Shown here: positions 34,738-35,661 of the stretch, one piece after another | Layout of the letters: the number at the start of each line of letters is the position of its first letter | How positions within the stretch are numbered: position 1 is the stretch's first letter | Assembly (NCBI RefSeq): GCF_013277415.1 | Contig: NZ_VMMX01000020.1 | Coordinates: forward strand, 23,849-59,509 | Direction of reading: 5' to 3' | DNA: 35,661 nucleotides | Origin: Streptococcus sp. 68 | Lineage (GTDB): Bacteria > Bacillota > Bacilli > Lactobacillales > Streptococcaceae | The notes under the pieces: model-generated | Database searches by the model: none | Told to the model about the DNA's origin: nothing | The model's input: only the letters and a program-made list of their open reading frames with translations | Program-made: the position numbers and the translations under genes

Positions 34738-35661
34738 ATGAAAAATAAGATGTTTAGTGGGTATACTTTGCGCAAAAAATATGCTTTAAGAAAATTGACA
34801 GTTGGACTTTTTAGTGTAGCTGTTGGTTTGTTGAGTATTGGTCTTGTCGATGGTGTCAATTTTATTATGAATGACGATTATGGGACTGTTTATGCGGCTG
34901 AAAATTTTCATAGTATTGAAGTTGTCAATTATTATGATTATGATACTATTTATGAAGGTGATTCAAATTTGACAAAAGGTGACCATGAAGATGGTAGACA
35001 AGGTGAGAGTGGTAAACAAATCTTTGATATCGAACATGGTCTTAGTTCATCACCAATCTATAGTTTAGGTGATAATCTTAACGAAATCGTCTATCGACCT
35101 TATGAAGTGATCAAAGATAATAGGTCTAAACTTAAAGAACATTATGGTGATGGGAGTACGGGAGGGTGGGACTCTAATTATCCAGCCACTTATGATGAAA
35201 TCCTAGCTGAGACTCGCACCCATAAGAAAATCTTGATTGACGATAATATTGAAGAGCCTATTTATAAGGATGACGGGACTGTTATTTTACCTCGAACTAT
35301 CATTTCCAAAGTTGGTGTTAATTATCAAGGTTCTTCGTCTGAATATCTTTTTACTGAATCTGTCGAAAAAGAAGCTATTTCAAAAATCATTAAAGTTGGT
35401 AATGTGGAGAGGGTTCCTATTTCCAAAATAGCTGTAGAGACCGAATATGTTGCTAATAACACTTTGAATTACGGTGTTAGAAATATTAAATCTAATGGTA
35501 AAGAAGGTTTGCGTGAAAATGTAACGACTTATGAAGTCAATAAGTTCACTGGTGATTTGAGTAATCCAACTACTGTTGAAAATTATGTTCCGATGGAGAA
35601 GAAGGTTGTTGAAGTTGGGACTAAAGGTGATGTGGTTTTTACTAAAGTCGGAAACGATGTT
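34738..35661 (+). CDS. surface protein with YSIRK-like signal and G5-like sequence (5' part)
   Basis: An open frame of 308 codons runs without a stop to the window end. The export signal is a variant of YSIRK, YALRKLTVGLFSVAVG (residues 15-30), with a similar TLRKK just before it, and probable cleavage after AA54 (TVYAA-EN). Residues about 215-305 (KIIKVGNVERVP, then KKVVEVGTKGD) resemble G5 domains, which in streptococci occur in IgA1 protease/Zmp metalloproteases and adhesins. The region 55-210 is Asp/Tyr/Gly-rich and unrecognised. GAAAGG lies 11 bases before the ATG. Codons favour GAT, TAT, GGT and ACT more than the GH85 gene does, which suggests separate acquisition. The missing 3' part should show protease or LPxTG features. 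Confidence 0.8.
   Translation, partial: MKNKMFSGYTLRKKYALRKLTVGLFSVAVGLLSIGLVDGVNFIMNDDYGTVYAAENFHSIEVVNYYDYDTIYEGDSNLTKGDHEDGRQGESGKQIFDIEHGLSSSPIYSLGDNLNEIVYRPYEVIKDNRSKLKEHYGDGSTGGWDSNYPATYDEILAETRTHKKILIDDNIEEPIYKDDGTVILPRTIISKVGVNYQGSSSEYLFTESVEKEAISKIIKVGNVERVPISKIAVETEYVANNTLNYGVRNIKSNGKEGLRENVTTYEVNKFTGDLSNPTTVENYVPMEKKVVEVGTKGDVVFTKVGNDV

Overview
The window looks like a chromosome segment from the Streptococcus mitis/pneumoniae group. The basis is low-GC codon use, BOX-type repeats (boxA/boxB/boxC modules) at three places, YSIRK/LPxTG surface proteins, and a gene order that I recall, without having checked it, from the pneumococcal pfl - lac-type PTS - trk - ribU - rpoE - pyrG - endo-beta-N-acetylglucosaminidase stretch. 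I see no rRNA or tRNA genes, CRISPR array, phage or intact insertion sequence.

Layout. 1-4.8 kb: DNA polymerase IV (minus strand), pyruvate formate-lyase under a promoter that overlaps a CcpA (cre) site, then a minus-strand pair made of a DUF6036-type nucleotidyltransferase and a 94-residue partner (possible toxin-antitoxin pair). 4.8-5.8 kb: about 1 kb without an intact gene, holding broken coding remnants. 5.8-14.2 kb: a ROK repressor divergent from a five-gene sugar operon: an EIIC-like membrane protein that lacks both usual EIIC active-site residues, a cytoplasmic DUF4838 (glycosidase-like) protein, a lactose-family EIIA, a LacG-type 6-phospho-beta-galactosidase and a LacE-type EIICB. 14.2-17.0 kb: trkH and trkA (potassium uptake, minus strand). 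17.2-21.4 kb: a SAM hydrolase, a UPF0397 ECF substrate-binding protein, then, after a terminator and a BOX element, a fused double ECF ATPase and EcfT. 21.4-24.7 kb: a structured leader or small RNA, trmL, an FMN riboswitch with ribU, a PAP2 phosphatase, a ParB-like small protein and a GNAT acetyltransferase. 24.7-27.3 kb: rpoE (delta subunit, TTG start) and pyrG with a CTP-sensing attenuator. 27.3-35.7 kb: intergenic repeats, a Na/Pi cotransporter (minus), a large cell-wall GH85 endoglycosidase, and the 5' part of a second surface protein with G5-like sequence, behind a promoter whose spacer is a 15-T tract.

How the parts may connect. The GH85 enzyme cuts N-glycans outside the cell, and the PTS operon imports and hydrolyses galactosides or related glycans inside it. 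cre-like sites sit in front of pfl, the PTS operon and the GH85 gene, so catabolite control probably joins host-glycan use to mixed-acid fermentation. The most unusual part is the first half of the PTS operon: a predicted phosphotransfer-dead EIIC with no EIIB of its own, translationally coupled to a cytoplasmic DUF4838 protein. This suggests non-phosphorylating import and intracellular cleavage of a glycan, or a sensory role, alongside the canonical LacEFG route.
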